DNA from: Pseudooceanicola nanhaiensis
GTDB lineage: Bacteria; Pseudomonadota; Alphaproteobacteria; Rhodobacterales; Rhodobacteraceae
Direction of reading: 5' to 3'
DNA length: 64,000 nucleotides
Assembly (NCBI RefSeq): GCF_020171315.1
Contig: NZ_JAIUZP010000007.1
Coordinates: 1 to 64,000 of the forward strand
The notes below the pieces were generated by a model that had not been told where the DNA came from, searched no databases, and worked only from the letters and a program-made list of their open reading frames with translations. Shown here in pieces: positions 42,854-52,199 of the stretch (position 1 is the stretch's first letter; each line of letters begins with the position of its first letter). A program made the position numbers and the translations under genes.

Positions 42854-43504
42854 TCAGCTGTTCGGCAGGATGACGATGTCCACGCGGCGGTTCTGTGCCC
42901 GGCCTTCCGGCGTCAGGTTCGACGCGCGCGGCTGGTCCTCGCCACGGCCGAAGGCGACCACGCGGCTCGAGGACACGCCCGAGGACACGAGGATGTCCGC
43001 GACCGAGTTCGCACGGCGGGCCGAGAGCTGCTGGTTGTAGCTCGCCTCGCCGGTGTTGTCGGTGTGGCCGATCACCTGCACGGTGGTGTCCGGGTACTTG
43101 TTCAGGCTGCGCGCCACGGTGCGCAGGTCGGTCGTCAGGTCCGGGCGCAGGGTCGCGCTGTCGGTGGCAAAGAGGATGTCCTGCGGCATCGTCACGATGA
43201 GACGGTCGCCGGTGTTGGTGATCATCACGTCATCGCCCAGCTGGCCGCGCAGCTCTGCTTCCTGCTTGTCGAGGACCGAGCCATAGATGGCGCCCGCTGC
43301 ACCGCCGGCCACCGCGCCGATGGCGGCACCCTTGGCCTTGTCGTCCGACACGATGGCCCCGAGGGCCGCCCCCAGCAGGGCACCGGTGCCTGCGCCGGTG
43401 CGCGTGTTGCGGTAACCGTCGTCCTGGTTCATCTCGGCGCAGCCTGCGACGAAGAGCATGGATGCGCCGGTGAGCGCGAGGAGGGGTTTAGTCACGATCT
43501 GCAT
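42854..43504 (-). CDS. OmpA-family lipoprotein with glycine-zipper domain (YiaD-like)
   Basis: The protein has 216 residues from the Met at 43504, which has an AGAGGT site; a Met eight codons upstream has none. Lipobox F-V-A-G-C22 marks an outer-membrane lipoprotein. Residues 37-75 form a glycine-zipper hairpin. The OmpA_C peptidoglycan-binding domain (about 100-216) contains I-G-H-T-D-N-T-G, Y-N-Q-Q-L-S-x-x-R-A and N-R-R-V-D-I. It tethers the outer membrane to the wall. Confidence 0.93.
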   Translation of the reverse strand: MQIVTKPLLALTGASMLFVAGCAEMNQDDGYRNTRTGAGTGALLGAALGAIVSDDKAKGAAIGAVAGGAAGAIYGSVLDKQEAELRGQLGDDVMITNTGDRLIVTMPQDILFATDSATLRPDLTTDLRTVARSLNKYPDTTVQVIGHTDNTGEASYNQQLSARRANSVADILVSSGVSSSRVVAFGRGEDQPRASNLTPEGRAQNRRVDIVILPNS

Positions 43505-43652
43505 GGGGACCTCTTTTTGGTTAGTCATGCGAAAACTGCTCAGCCACAGCTATAGCAGAGCCATTGAAAGGCTAACGCACGAGGCCGTGAGTGTCGGCGA
43601 GTTCCCGCCGATGTGATCGGCCGCCTCCGGCGCTTTTCAGACTAACCCATTG

Positions 43653-44504
43653 TCAGGCCTCCCGTCTGGCCGCTTCCCATGCCAGCATCGCGCGTTTCCG
43701 CTCCAGACCCCAATGATAGCCCGCGAGGGCCCCGCTCTTGCGCAGCGCCCGGTGACAGGGGATCAGGAAGGAGACCGGGTTGCGCCCCACGGCGCTGCCC
43801 ACGGCGCGCACGGCCCGGGGTGATCCGATGACCCGGGCGATCTCGGAATAGGTGGTGACCTGTCCCGAGGGCACCTGCAACAGCGCCTCCCAGACCTTGA
43901 TCTGGAATGGCGCGCCGATCAGGTGCAGCCGCGCCTCGCCACTCTGCCCGAAGGCCGCGGCGACCCAGCCCTCCAGCGCGGCGGGGGCCTCGACATAGGC
44001 AGCCTCGGGCCAGCGCCCCGTCAGGTCGGCCATGGCCGCGTCGAAACCGCCGGCCCCCTCCTCGACGAAGCCCAGCCCGCAAAGCCCGCGGTCCGTCCCC
44101 ATGGCCAGCACCTCGCCGAACGGACTGTCGAAAAGCCCCCAGCGGATCGTCAGCCCGGCGCCCCGGCGGGCATAGTCGCCCGGCGCCATGGCCTCCCACC
44201 GCAGGAAGAGGTCATGCAACCGCCCGGTGCCCGAGAGCCCCGTGGCCAGCGCCGCCTCCAGCGTGGTGAACCGTGCCTCCAGCAGGGCCTTGGCCTGCCC
44301 GAGGGCAAGGTATTGCTGGTACCGCTTGGGCGAGACCCCGACCCAGGCCGAGAAGAGGCGCTGGAAATGCGCCGCCGACATGCCCATGCGGCCCGCGAGC
44401 GCCTCCAGCGACAGCGGCTCTTCCGCCGCGTCGATCTCGGCAATGGCGCGCTGCATCACGCCGTAGGCATAGCGCCCTTCCACACCGTCTACCGATCCGT
44501 CCAT
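43653..44504 (-). CDS. AraC-type HTH fused to O6-methylguanine-DNA methyltransferase
   Basis: The protein has 283 residues. Residues 15-112 form an AraC helix-turn-helix pair (M-S-A-A-H-F-Q-R-L-F at 42-51). The methyltransferase domain follows, with V-P-S-G-Q-V-T-T-Y-S and the active site I-P-C250-H-R. The N-terminal zinc/phosphotriester domain of full Ada is absent, so the protein can repair alkylguanine but lacks the classical activating Cys. The start at 44504 follows GAGGT; the upstream frame runs into a repeat element. Confidence 0.9.
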   Translation of the reverse strand: MDGSVDGVEGRYAYGVMQRAIAEIDAAEEPLSLEALAGRMGMSAAHFQRLFSAWVGVSPKRYQQYLALGQAKALLEARFTTLEAALATGLSGTGRLHDLFLRWEAMAPGDYARRGAGLTIRWGLFDSPFGEVLAMGTDRGLCGLGFVEEGAGGFDAAMADLTGRWPEAAYVEAPAALEGWVAAAFGQSGEARLHLIGAPFQIKVWEALLQVPSGQVTTYSEIARVIGSPRAVRAVGSAVGRNPVSFLIPCHRALRKSGALAGYHWGLERKRAMLAWEAARREA

Positions 44505-44594
44505 GTCGCACCTCGCAGTCCTTGCGCTTTCACCCCCGATCCTACGCCTGCCCCCGGCCTCCATCGACCCGTTTCCTGCGCATTTTCGTTTCAC

Positions 44595-44645
44595 AAATAT
44601 CCTCGGGGGGCGGCGCGGCACGCGCCGGGGGGCAGACAGCCCCCC
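44595..44645 (+). repeat. Dispersed intergenic repeat, copy A
   Basis: The copy begins AAATATCCTCGGGGGG. It then forms hairpin 1 (GGCGCG-GCA-CGCGCC, 44612-44626) and hairpin 2 (GGGGGGC-AGACA-GCCCCCC, 44627-44645). It is closely similar to the reverse strand of 63642-63705. It sits between the divergent MGMT and fbp genes. Confidence 0.75.
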
Positions 44646-44743
44646 TCCCTCCGCCGAAGCCAGCGGTGCAGGTCGAAAAGCCATTGGGGACCCCGCCCAG
44701 ATATGGAATAACGCCGGTAACCCATTTCAGCACGGAGCGTATC

Positions 44744-45685
44744 ATGCCCGCCATCGACCCCAAGCACCTGCCGTCCGACCTCGCCCCGGTGATCGAGGCG
44801 CTCTGCGCCACCGGTATCGACCTTGCCGCCGTCATCGCGCGCGGCCCGCTCGGCCAGAGCCTCGGCGCGGGCGTTGGCGAGAACTCGGACGGGGACCAGC
44901 AGAAGGCGCTGGACGTGCTGGCGGACGAAATGTTCGAGGCGGCCCTGAAACCGGCCGGCGTGAAGTACTACGCCTCGGAAGAGCAGGAGACGGTGCTCAC
45001 GCTCGACGAAGGCGGCCGCTACGCCCTGGCCATCGACCCGCTCGACGGCTCCTCCAACATCGACGTGAACGTCTCCATCGGCACGATCTTCTCGATCTTC
45101 GAGGCCGCCGAGGGCGCGAACGAGAGCTTCCTGCGCCCGGCGTCGGAACAGATTGCCGCGGGCTACATCGTCTACGGCCCCCAGACCGGCCTGATGATCA
45201 CCTTCGGCGCGGGCACGCTGATGTTCGTCCTCGACCCGGCGACGGGCGAATTCACCCTCGTCTCCGACAAGATGACCATCCCGGCGTCGGCCAAGGAATT
45301 CTCGATCAACGCCTCCAACCGCCGCCACTGGTTCGCGCCGGTGAAGACCTACATCGAGACCTGCGAAGCCGGTGAGACCGGCCCGCGCGGCAAGAACTTC
45401 AACATGCGCTGGGTCGGTTCGCTGGTGGCGGAAACCCACCGCATCCTGTCGCGCGGCGGCGTGTTCCTCTACCCCGGCGACGCGCGCCCGAAATACGACA
45501 TGGGCCGCCTGCGGATGGTCTACGAGGTCGCGCCCATGGCCTTCCTGATCGAACAGGCCGGCGGCAAGGCCACCGATGGCGCAGCGCCGATCCTCTCGCT
45601 TCAGGCCGGTGAACTGCACGAGCGCCGCCCGCTGGTCTTCGGATCGGCCGAGGAAGTCGACGAGATCGCCCGCCTGCACGGTTGA
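44744..45685 (+). CDS. fbp: Fructose-1,6-bisphosphatase, class I
   Basis: The protein has 313 residues. The metal and substrate site D-P-L-D-G-S-S-N-I-D is at about 103-112, preceded by Y-A-S-E-E-Q-E. The G-R-L-R-M-V-Y-E block near the C-terminus is family-typical. It releases phosphate from fructose-1,6-bisphosphate in gluconeogenesis and pentose cycling. The start at 44744 follows GGAG. It pairs with rpe downstream. Confidence 0.95.
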   Translation: MPAIDPKHLPSDLAPVIEALCATGIDLAAVIARGPLGQSLGAGVGENSDGDQQKALDVLADEMFEAALKPAGVKYYASEEQETVLTLDEGGRYALAIDPLDGSSNIDVNVSIGTIFSIFEAAEGANESFLRPASEQIAAGYIVYGPQTGLMITFGAGTLMFVLDPATGEFTLVSDKMTIPASAKEFSINASNRRHWFAPVKTYIETCEAGETGPRGKNFNMRWVGSLVAETHRILSRGGVFLYPGDARPKYDMGRLRMVYEVAPMAFLIEQAGGKATDGAAPILSLQAGELHERRPLVFGSAEEVDEIARLHG

Positions 45686-45780
45686 TCCGACGCACAGGTC
45701 CGAGATTGGCCCTTCGCATATGGCGGAGGGCCTCTTATATGAGGCGCAACGCTAGCCTCATATGGTCACGGAGGGTTCAG

Positions 45781-46470
45781 ATGACCTTTTCCCGCACGCT
45801 CAAGATCGCCCCGTCGATCCTGTCCGCCGACTTTGCCAACTTCGGTCAGGAGATCGAGGCCGTCGAGGCGCAGGGCGCCGACTGGATCCATGTCGATGTG
45901 ATGGACGGGCACTTCGTCCCCAACCTCACCTTCGGCCCGCCGCTGGTGAAGGCGATCCGGCCGCACATCAAGACCGTCATGGACGTGCACCTGATGATCG
46001 CGCCGGTCGATCCCTATATCGACGCCTTCGTCGATGCAGGTGCCGACGTGATCACCGCCCATGTGGAGGCCGGCCCCCACATCCACCGCACGCTGCAGGC
46101 GATCCGGGCCGCGGGCTGCAAGGCCGGTGTCGCGCTGAACCCGGGCACGCCCGCCGAGACGGTGGATTACCTCCTCGACATGGTGGACCTGATCTGCGTG
46201 ATGACGGTGAACCCCGGCTTCGGCGGGCAGAAGTTCATCGAAAGCCAGGTCGAGAAGGTGCGCCGCCTGCGCGCCATGATCGGTGACCGTCCGATCCATA
46301 TCGAGATTGACGGCGGCATCACGCCCCAGACCGCCCCGCTGATGCGGGCCGCGGGGGCCGATGTGCTGGTGGCGGGCTCTGCCGTCTTCAAGGGCGGCAG
46401 CGTTGCCAACCCTGCGCCCTACGGCGAGAACATCCGCGCGATCCGCACCGCCTGCGATACGCTGGTCTGA
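45781..46470 (+). CDS. rpe: Ribulose-phosphate 3-epimerase
   Basis: The protein has 229 residues. P-S-I-L-S-A-D-F is at 11-18, H-V-D-V-M-D-G-H-F-V-P-N at 37-48, M-T-V-N-P-G-F-G-G-Q near 140 and D-G-G-I-T near 177. All metal and catalytic residues of the family are visible. The enzyme interconverts ribulose- and xylulose-5-phosphate. The start follows GGAGGG. The 95 bases after fbp contain two CATATGG copies and a CCTC-TTATAT-GAGG palindrome, perhaps promoter elements. Confidence 0.96.
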   Translation: MTFSRTLKIAPSILSADFANFGQEIEAVEAQGADWIHVDVMDGHFVPNLTFGPPLVKAIRPHIKTVMDVHLMIAPVDPYIDAFVDAGADVITAHVEAGPHIHRTLQAIRAAGCKAGVALNPGTPAETVDYLLDMVDLICVMTVNPGFGGQKFIESQVEKVRRLRAMIGDRPIHIEIDGGITPQTAPLMRAAGADVLVAGSAVFKGGSVANPAPYGENIRAIRTACDTLV

Positions 46471-46490
46471 GCTTGCGCCGAGAGGATTTG

Positions 46491-46516
46491 AAAGGCCGCC
46501 TTACTGGGCGGCCTTT
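46491..46516. terminator. Bidirectional terminator between rpe and the histidine-kinase gene
   Basis: AAAGGCCGCC-TTACTG-GGCGGCCTTT is a perfect 10-bp stem ending in T-tracts on both strands. It overlaps the last codons of the convergent kinase gene. Confidence 0.85.
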
Positions 46517-47613
46517 TGCATGGGCTCGTCACTGACCGGGAAGACCACGCTGACGCGGGTGCCCGTCGGGCCGGTCTCGAGCACCGGGTCACCGCCCAGT
46601 TGCTGCGCCGAGGCGCGCAGCACCTTCAGCCCCAGACCGTGGCCATCGTCGGCCCCGTCGGGCATCCCCACCCCATTGTCGGAACAAAGCAGCTGCGCCA
46701 TGCCGTCACCGAGGGAGCGCAGCTCGAAGCTGACCACGCCGGGGCGGTCGTCCGGGAAGGCGTGCTTGATGGCGTTGGTGCCGAACTCGTTAAGAATTGT
46801 CCCGATCGAGGCCGCCTTGCGGGATCCCGCCCATAGCGGATCGCAGCTGGCGCGAATCGTCACCGTCTCGGGGGCGGAGCGGCCCAGCAGGATACAGACA
46901 TTCTCGGCAAAGCGGGCCACGTCGATGCGCGCGCCGGCCTCCGTGAGGTAGAGCTGTTCGTGCAGCGCCGCCACCGTCTCGATCCGGATGCGGGCTGTAT
47001 CGAGCGCCTCACGCACGGCCTCTTCGAGGGAATGACGCGACTGCATCCGCATGATCGCCGTCACCGACTGGAGCGAGTTCTTGACCCGGTGATCGACCTC
47101 GCGCCGCAGCACGTCCGCCGTGTTGAGCGCCCGCCGCAGGTTGAGCTGCGCCATCACCTGATCGGCCATCACCCGCATGGTGCGCCGTTGCAGATCGGTC
47201 AGGACGCGGGGCTGGCGGTCGAGGATGCAGAGCGTGCCAATGGGCAGGCCCTCGTCGCTCTTCAACACGGCGCCCGCGTAGAAGCGCATGGAATCTTCCT
47301 TGATACACAGGGGGTTGTCCGCCGTGCGCAGGTCGGACAGCGTATCGTGGATTTCAAGGAAATCACCGTCGAGGATGGCATGGGCGCAGATCGAGCGTTC
47401 CATGTCTGTCTCGCTGGCGTTCATGCCGACGCGGGCCTTGAACCACTGGCGGTGCTCTTCCACGAGAGAGATCAGCACGACGGGGCAGTCACAGATCTCG
47501 GCCACGAGGGTGACGACCTCGTCGAAGGCGCCTTCGGGCGGCGTGTCGAGGATCCCGTAGGACTGCAACACACGCAGGCGTGCGGCTTGTTGCGGATGCG
47601 GTTGCGCTTTCAT
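46501..47613 (-). CDS. Soluble GAF-domain histidine kinase, HWE/HisKA_2 type
   Basis: The protein has 370 residues. The GAF domain spans about 20-155. The phosphoacceptor is in E-V-D-H175-R-V-K-N-S-L-Q, typical of the HisKA_2/HWE group. ATP-binding boxes are N-E-F-G-T-N-A-I-K-H-A-F (275-286), D-N-G-V-G-M-P (312-318) and G-H-G-L-G-L (324-329). No membrane segment is seen. Close relatives feed alphaproteobacterial general-stress or light/redox responses. No response regulator is adjacent except the PAS-LuxR gene upstream, which lacks a receiver domain. The start at 47613 is uncertain (a Met at 47649 is possible). Confidence 0.88.
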   Translation of the reverse strand: MKAQPHPQQAARLRVLQSYGILDTPPEGAFDEVVTLVAEICDCPVVLISLVEEHRQWFKARVGMNASETDMERSICAHAILDGDFLEIHDTLSDLRTADNPLCIKEDSMRFYAGAVLKSDEGLPIGTLCILDRQPRVLTDLQRRTMRVMADQVMAQLNLRRALNTADVLRREVDHRVKNSLQSVTAIMRMQSRHSLEEAVREALDTARIRIETVAALHEQLYLTEAGARIDVARFAENVCILLGRSAPETVTIRASCDPLWAGSRKAASIGTILNEFGTNAIKHAFPDDRPGVVSFELRSLGDGMAQLLCSDNGVGMPDGADDGHGLGLKVLRASAQQLGGDPVLETGPTGTRVSVVFPVSDEPMQKAAQ

Positions 47614-47788
47614 CCCGGGACTTTCGAGCGGAGAGGGGCCATTGGCCATGGTGGGGAACCGGGGCGCCGGACCGGCGAGCGGCGGGCCAATAAGAGCACT
47701 GACAAGAATACAGAGTGTATAGCTATCAGTTAACACCTCCCCTGACCACAGTTGCAAGCGCCGGTGGCTGACCCGGCGCGCAAAAGGG

Positions 47789-48337
47789 TTAACCGGGGCC
47801 CGTCAGCCGGGCCAGCAATTCGGCGGCATTGCGCACCTTGAACTTGCGCAGCAGGCGCGCGCGCACGTCCTCCACCGTGCGGGGTGACAGGCCGAGGTCG
47901 CGGGCGATCTGCTTCGATGTGCTGCCCCGGCTGAGGCCCGAGATCACGTCGCGTTCGCGCGGCGTCAGCTCCGGCCCCGGGCGGGCATCGCCAAGGGGCG
48001 CATAGGTCATCACGATGCGCGACAGCGGATCGCCGGGGGCCAGTGTCCGGGCGCGGAAACGGCACCAGAAGCGGCTGCCGTCGGTGCGGCGCAGGATCCG
48101 CTGATCGGTGTAGGACCCCCCGCCGCGCAGCGCCGCAAGCCCCACGTCGCGCAGCCGGGCGAATTCGGCGTCATCCTCGTAGAGCACCCGGAAGCTGCGC
48201 CCCAGAAGCGCCGTCCGGTCCACGCCGATCATCGTGGCGAAGGTCAGGTTGCAGGCCCGGATGATCCGGTGCTGGGCCAGAACGATGCCCACCGGCGCCA
48301 TGTCGAAGGCGGTCTCGGCGAAATCTTCAGGGGTCAT
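47789..48337 (-). CDS. PAS-domain LuxR-family transcriptional regulator
   Basis: The protein has 182 residues. The PAS fold spans about 8-115 (M-A-P-V-G-I-V-L-A, R-T-D-G-S-R-F-W-C-R-F). The LuxR/FixJ helix-turn-helix is at 123-180, with L-T-P-R-E-R-D-V-I-S-G-L and T-V-E-D-V-R-A-R-L-L-R-K-F. It resembles blue-light/redox PAS regulators but lacks the LOV N-C-R-F-L-Q cysteine motif. It is divergent from the ABC-ALDH-SDR operon, with a 20-bp palindrome 40 bases before its start, so it probably regulates itself and that operon. Confidence 0.88.
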   Translation of the reverse strand: MTPEDFAETAFDMAPVGIVLAQHRIIRACNLTFATMIGVDRTALLGRSFRVLYEDDAEFARLRDVGLAALRGGGSYTDQRILRRTDGSRFWCRFRARTLAPGDPLSRIVMTYAPLGDARPGPELTPRERDVISGLSRGSTSKQIARDLGLSPRTVEDVRARLLRKFKVRNAAELLARLTGPG

Positions 48338-48747
48338 CTGGCCTCTGCTCTGCTTTGCGTGATCTGTACCGTGAAACTACGGTATTGATACCGTAGCTTG
48401 CGCTCAGCATCCTGCGCCAGACCGAAAACACCGTCCGAGGGCGGCCGGGCGCAACGAAGCGCCCATGACGAAGCCGGAGGCGGCAGAAGGAGGATGCCGC
48501 TTCCCCGGGCAGCAGCGCCGCGCAGGCTCGCGCAGGCGACCGGTGCAGGAGACTGGCGGGAGAGGTTCGGGCGGACGGCCCTTCAGGGGTGCTGGATCTG
48601 TGCCGCGAACCGGGGAAAGATGTCGGCATCGACGACAGGATGGAATCTGCGCGGGCGGGAGAAAAGGACCCTCTTCCCCACGCGCGCGGCGACAACGCGT
48701 GACGGCCCGTCGACAAGGGTCGCATGGAGATAACTGGGAGTAACCCG
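48338..48747. other. 410-base divergent control region between PAS-LuxR and ABC operon
   Basis: No convincing gene is present; open frames here are shadows on GC-rich DNA. The only clear structure is the palindrome near the luxR end. A GGGAG at 48736-48740 serves the first ABC gene. Confidence 0.6.
48367..48396. promoter_or_regulatory. Probable LuxR-type operator: perfect 20-bp palindrome plus extra half-site
   Basis: CTACGGTAT-TG-ATACCGTAG (48377-48396) is a 20-bp inverted repeat, the usual length of a LuxR-type box. A further TACCGT at 48367-48372 pairs with the central ACGGTA, giving three alternating half-sites. Confidence 0.6.
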
Positions 48748-50232
48748 ATGATGTTCAAACCTTTCCGCACCGGTCTGGTGAGCGCGCTGGCCTTGGCCGG
48801 TGCCGTGACCGCGGCGCAGGCCGATGGCAGCCTGACCGTCGCGATGCAGCTGGAACCGCCGCACCTCGACCCGACGAGCGCGGCCGCCGCCGCCATCGAC
48901 AGCGTGCTCTACTCCAACGTCTACGAGGGGCTGACCCGCTTTGCCTCCGATGGCTCCATCGTGCCGGGCCTCGCGCGGTCGTGGGACATCTCGGAGGACG
49001 GGCTGACCTATACCTTCCACCTCGCCGAGGGGGTGACCTTCCATGACGGTTCCGCCTTCGATGCGGAGGACGTGAAGTTCAGCCTCGACCGCGCCCGTGC
49101 CGATGACAGCACCAACGCGCAGAAGGGCCTCTTTGCCGCCATCGACACGGTCGAGGTCACCGATCCGCTGACCGTGGTGGTGACGCTCTCCAAGCCGACC
49201 GGCAACTTCCTCTTCAACATGGCCTGGGGCGATGCGGTGATCGTGGCGCCGGAAAGCGCCGATACGCTGCAGACCACGCCCAACGGCACCGGCGCCTTCA
49301 AGTTCGCGGACTGGGTGCAGGGCGACCGGATCGAACTGGTGAAGAACCCTGAGTATTGGGGCACCCCGGCAGAGCTGGACGAGGCGACCTTCAAGTTCAT
49401 CTCGGACCCGACCGCCGCCTTTGCCGCCGTCATGGCCGAGGACGTGGATGTCTTCTATTCCTTCCCCGCGCCCGAGAACCTGCCGCAGTTCGACATGGAC
49501 CCGCGGTTCAAGGTCCTCGCCGGCTCGACCGAGGGCGAGACGATCCTCGCCATGAACAACAAGCTGGCACCGCTGGATGACGTCCGCGTCCGCGAGGCCG
49601 TGGCCCATGCCATCAACCGGCAGGAAATCATCGACGGCGCCATGTTCGGCTATGGCACCCCGATCGGCAGCTTCTTCCCGCCGCACAACCCCGATTACGT
49701 CGATCTGACCGGCCTCTCCGACTACGATCCCGAGAAGTCCAAGGCGCTGCTGGAAGAGGCAGGCGTCGCCCTGCCGCTCCGTCTCAAGATGACCCTGCCG
49801 CCGCCGTCCTATGCCCGGCGCGGGGGCGAGATCATCGCGGCGCAGCTGCGGCAGGTCGGCATCGAGGCCCAGATCGAGAACGTCGAATGGGCGCAGTGGC
49901 TGGAAACCACCTTCCGCGGCAAGGACTACGGCCTGACCATCGTCAGCCACGTCGAGCCGATGGACATCGGCAGCCTCGCCAACCCCGAGTATTACACCCA
50001 GTACGACAACCCCGACTTCCGGGCCGTGATCGAGGAGCTGTCCGTCACCGCTGATCAGGCTGCGCGGTCCGAGCTTTTCAAGCAGGCGCAGACCACGCTG
50101 GCCGAGGATTACGTCGCGGGCTTCCTGTTCCAGATGGCCCTGCTGACCGTCGCCAAGGCCGAGGTCGAGGGGCTCTGGGTAAACATGCCCACCCCGGCGG
50201 TGGACCTGACGTCCGTGCATTGGGCCAAGTGA
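48748..50232 (+). CDS. Solute-binding protein, ABC peptide/nickel-type (SBP_bac_5)
   Basis: The protein has 494 residues. A signal peptide ends at A-A-Q-A-D (about residue 26). Family-5 blocks are V-T-F-H-D-G-S-A-F-D-A-E-D-V-K-F-S (about 94-110) and D-P-E-K-S-K-A-L-L-E-E-A-G-V near 332. Two ATGs are adjacent (48748 and 48751). It heads an operon with two permeases, a fused ATPase and two dehydrogenases. The ligand therefore may be an alcohol, aldehyde or amine precursor rather than a peptide. Confidence 0.9.
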   Translation: MMFKPFRTGLVSALALAGAVTAAQADGSLTVAMQLEPPHLDPTSAAAAAIDSVLYSNVYEGLTRFASDGSIVPGLARSWDISEDGLTYTFHLAEGVTFHDGSAFDAEDVKFSLDRARADDSTNAQKGLFAAIDTVEVTDPLTVVVTLSKPTGNFLFNMAWGDAVIVAPESADTLQTTPNGTGAFKFADWVQGDRIELVKNPEYWGTPAELDEATFKFISDPTAAFAAVMAEDVDVFYSFPAPENLPQFDMDPRFKVLAGSTEGETILAMNNKLAPLDDVRVREAVAHAINRQEIIDGAMFGYGTPIGSFFPPHNPDYVDLTGLSDYDPEKSKALLEEAGVALPLRLKMTLPPPSYARRGGEIIAAQLRQVGIEAQIENVEWAQWLETTFRGKDYGLTIVSHVEPMDIGSLANPEYYTQYDNPDFRAVIEELSVTADQAARSELFKQAQTTLAEDYVAGFLFQMALLTVAKAEVEGLWVNMPTPAVDLTSVHWAK

Positions 50233-50297
50233 TGGCTGCGGCCCCCCGGGGCCACGACACGGCTGCGGGCCATCCGGGCCGCGCCTGACCTCTGACC

Positions 50298-50331
50298 GAT
50301 CCGCCGCGCGGGCCCCCTGCCGCGGCGGATC
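50298..50331 (+). other. Stem-loop between binding-protein and permease genes
   Basis: GATCCGCCGCG/CGCGGCGGATC pairs perfectly over 11 bp around a 12-base loop, 65 bases after the binding-protein stop. There is no T-tract. It is placed like the stem-loop at 16905-16927 in the other ABC operon. Confidence 0.6.
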
Positions 50332-50397
50332 CCCCTGATCCCCGGAGGCGCCCCGCCTCTCAAGTCCCCGCCTCTCAAGAAGACCTGTCCGACCTGA

Positions 50398-51341
<944 letters not shown>

Positions 51342-51345
<4 letters not shown>

Positions 51346-52199
51346 GCACCGCCGTCACGGAACGCAGCCTCGGCGCGCAGATGCTGCGCAACCGCAACCT
51401 GCTGATCGGCGGCGCGCTGACCTTCGTCTTTGCCGCCGCCGCGCTGATCTCCTTCGTCTGGGTGCCCTATGCCGTGGACGGCGTGGACATCGCCAACAAG
51501 ATCAAGCCGCCCTCGGCCGCGCATCCCTTGGGCACCGATCACTTTGGCCGGGACATCCTGTCGATGATCATGGTCGGCGCGCGCACCTCCATCGCCGTGG
51601 CCATCGTTGCGGTGGGGATCGGGATGCTCTTCGGCGTGCCGCTCGGCCTCTGGGCGGCGGCGCGCAAGGGCACCCTGCTGGACGAGGTGATCATGCGCGG
51701 CAATGACCTCGTCTTCGCCTTCCCCTCGCTGCTGATCGCGATCATGATTACCGCGATCTTCGGCCCCTCCGCCGTCAATGCGATCATCGCCATCGGGATC
51801 TTCAATATCCCCGTTTTCGCCCGCCTGACGCGCTCGGGCGCGCTGGCCCTGTGGCAGCGGGATTTCATCCTTGCGGCGCGGGTCGCGGGCAAGGGATCGG
51901 CACGGATCTCGTTCGAGCATATCCTGCCCAACGTGGCGAACCTGCTGATCGTGCAGGGCACGATCCAGTTCTCGCTGGGCATCCTCGCAGAGGCGGGCCT
52001 GTCCTACGTGGGTCTTGGGGCACAGCCGCCGATCCCGTCATGGGGCCGGATGCTGGCCGAGAGCCAGACGATGATTTCCTTCGCCCCGCACATGGCGCTC
52101 TTCCCGGGTCTCGCGATCCTGCTGACAGTACTGGGCCTGAACCTGATGGGTGACGGTCTGCGCGATATATTCGACCCTAAACTGCGGCGGGGACGCTGA
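51342..52199 (+). CDS. ABC transporter permease, DppC type
   Basis: The protein has 285 residues with the N-terminal L-G-T-D-H-F-G-R-D-I-L-S-M motif and the coupling loop A-A-R-V-A-G-K-G-S-A-R-I-S-F-E-H-I-L-P-N. The end is L-M-G-D-G-L-R-D. One-base overlap with the ATPase start (TGATG). Confidence 0.92.
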
